Shown here: in pieces, positions 12,588 through 13,599 of the stretch
How positions within the stretch are numbered: position 1 is the first letter of the stretch
Layout: each line of letters begins with the position of its first letter
Assembly: GCA_964617715.1 (NCBI GenBank)
Contig: CAZTZN010000128.1
Location: forward strand, 1 to 13,599
DNA: 13,599 nucleotides
From: JALGVA01 sp964617715
GTDB taxonomy: Bacteria; Armatimonadota; Zipacnadia; Zipacnadales; UBA5352
Reading direction: 5' to 3'
The notes under the pieces: generated by a model
What the model was told of the DNA's origin: nothing
Database searches by the model: none
The model's input: only the letters and a program-made list of their open reading frames with translations
Made by a program: the position numbers and the translations under genes

Positions 12588-13595
12588 TCAGAAGTCCTTC
12601 TTGGGGACGACCGGCCGGCCCTCCTGGGAGGACTCGATGGCCGCCCAGCCCAGGGCCACGGTGCGCGCGCCGGATACGCCGTCGCTGTCGGGGTCCTCGT
12701 CATTGCGGATGGCGTTGGCCAGCACCTGGAATTCCGCTGCGAGGCCCTTGGGCGCCGCGCCGGCGGGCATGTCCAGCCACTTGTGGCGGTCGATGGTGCG
12801 CAGGCAGATCTTCGCGGTCGGTGTGGTATTGGTGGCGATGACCGTGCCCTTGGTGCCCCACACGTGCAGGTCGATGTTGTAGGGGTGCGCGCAGCCGAAG
12901 GAGCCGACCACGATGCCCACCGCGCCCGACTCGAACTTGACGTTGACATTGAAGTGATCGTCGGTCTGGAGCTGCGGGATGTTGAAGTGATTGGCGTAGC
13001 ACGAGACTTCGGCGACCTCGCCGCCGATCCAGCGCGCCAGGTCGAGCGCGTGGCAGCCGCCGCCGATGAGCTGGTGGCGCAGCTCGGGGTCGAAGCGCCA
13101 GCGGTTGAAGCCGGGGATGGTCTCGTAGTTGTGGATGTAGCTGGTGTAGAGATTGTAGGTCTCGCCCAGCGTCCCGTCCTGGGTCCACGCCTTGACCTTC
13201 TGGAAGACGTCGTAGAAGCGGGCGACATGCGCGGTCATGAGCTTGACGCCGGCGGCGCGCTGGGCGTCGATCATGCGCTGGCACTCATCGACCGTGCGCG
13301 CCAGCGGCTTCTCCATCATTACGTGCTTGCCCGAGGCAAAGGCGGCTTCGGCCATCTCCAGGTGCAGGTAGTCGGGCGCGGCCACGGAGACGATGTCCAC
13401 GTCCTCGCGCGCGCACAGCTCCTCGTACCTGGTGGTGGCGAAGGGGATGTCGAACTCCTGCTGGATGCCCTTGAGCAGGTCTTCGTCGAGGTCACAGATG
13501 GCGGCGAGCTTGAGGCCGGGGACGTTGGCGATCTGCCGCAGTTGCCCCGCCCCCATGTGCATGCCGATGATGCCTACGCCGAGTGTGTCGGGCAT
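12588..13595 (-). CDS. Second Gfo/Idh/MocA-family oxidoreductase
   Basis: A 335-residue Rossmann-fold dehydrogenase of the same family as the gene at 9781. The dinucleotide loop is GIIGMHMGAGQL (8-19), in place of the standard G-x-G-x-x-G. EKPLA (95-99, K96) and GGGCHALDLARW (178-189, H182, D185) mark the active site; the residue usually Asp four before the His is G178. The positions of EKP, H182 and D185 coincide with those of the neighbour, so the two are likely related despite modest visible identity. The start ATG at 13595 is only 4 bases from the window edge, so its ribosome site and promoter are out of view. A strong palindrome follows its stop. Substrate unknown; sugar or inositol-type polyol is the family expectation. 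Confidence 0.92.
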   Translation of the reverse strand: MPDTLGVGIIGMHMGAGQLRQIANVPGLKLAAICDLDEDLLKGIQQEFDIPFATTRYEELCAREDVDIVSVAAPDYLHLEMAEAAFASGKHVMMEKPLARTVDECQRMIDAQRAAGVKLMTAHVARFYDVFQKVKAWTQDGTLGETYNLYTSYIHNYETIPGFNRWRFDPELRHQLIGGGCHALDLARWIGGEVAEVSCYANHFNIPQLQTDDHFNVNVKFESGAVGIVVGSFGCAHPYNIDLHVWGTKGTVIATNTTPTAKICLRTIDRHKWLDMPAGAAPKGLAAEFQVLANAIRNDEDPDSDGVSGARTVALGWAAIESSQEGRPVVPKKDF

Positions 13596-13599
13596 GGTG

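Overview
This is a high-GC bacterial chromosome segment (about two-thirds G+C by eye). It is densely packed, with genes on both strands in short operons, GTG starts and 4-base stop/start overlaps. The S5-type ribosomal protein, the Tgt, and the OmpR-type regulator place it in Bacteria. Two Gfo/Idh/MocA oxidoreductases, a xylose-isomerase-like barrel and a PfkB sugar kinase suit a carbohydrate-degrading lineage such as Armatimonadota, Planctomycetota or Verrucomicrobiota. That placement is a low-confidence inference; no rRNA or tRNA is present to decide it.

Layout, left to right. (1) 25-2234, plus strand: tgt overlapped by a THUMP-domain RNA methyltransferase, a tRNA-modification pair closed by a strong hairpin at 2354-2385. 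(2) 2409-5137, minus strand: an E2-type acyltransferase catalytic domain without lipoyl domain, a PfkB kinase 6 bases downstream, then, after a 353-bp gap with its own promoter, an OmpR-family response regulator with no kinase beside it. (3) 5138-5559: a 422-bp divergent gap holding a perfect 32-bp palindrome, a second hairpin between mirror-repeat pyrimidine tracts, and a possibly folded leader. (4) 5560-8750, plus strand: a xylose-isomerase-like protein, an AAC(3)-family acetyltransferase and an endonuclease Q-like DNA-repair nuclease, tightly coupled. (5) 8879-9750, plus strand: ribosomal protein S5 as a stand-alone transcription unit with a perfect TTGACA -35 box, its own terminator and a long acidic C-terminal tail, far from any other ribosomal-protein gene. 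(6) 12407-9781, minus strand: a three-gene operon of a membrane-anchored HEPN-like protein, a Nif3-family metalloprotein and a Gfo/Idh/MocA oxidoreductase. (7) 13595-12588, minus strand: a second Gfo/Idh/MocA oxidoreductase followed by a near-perfect 32-bp palindrome.

The points most worth a second look are the isolated S5 gene with its acidic tail; the isomerase-like protein that keeps xylose isomerase metal-ligand spacing but swaps key residues; the EndoQ-like nuclease ending in a sliding-clamp-binding-like peptide; the membrane HEPN-like protein whose catalytic His is a Gln; the lipoyl-free E2 domain; and the palindromic intergenic element at 5235-5292. I found no CRISPR array, transposase, integrase or phage gene, and no clear multi-gene defence system.
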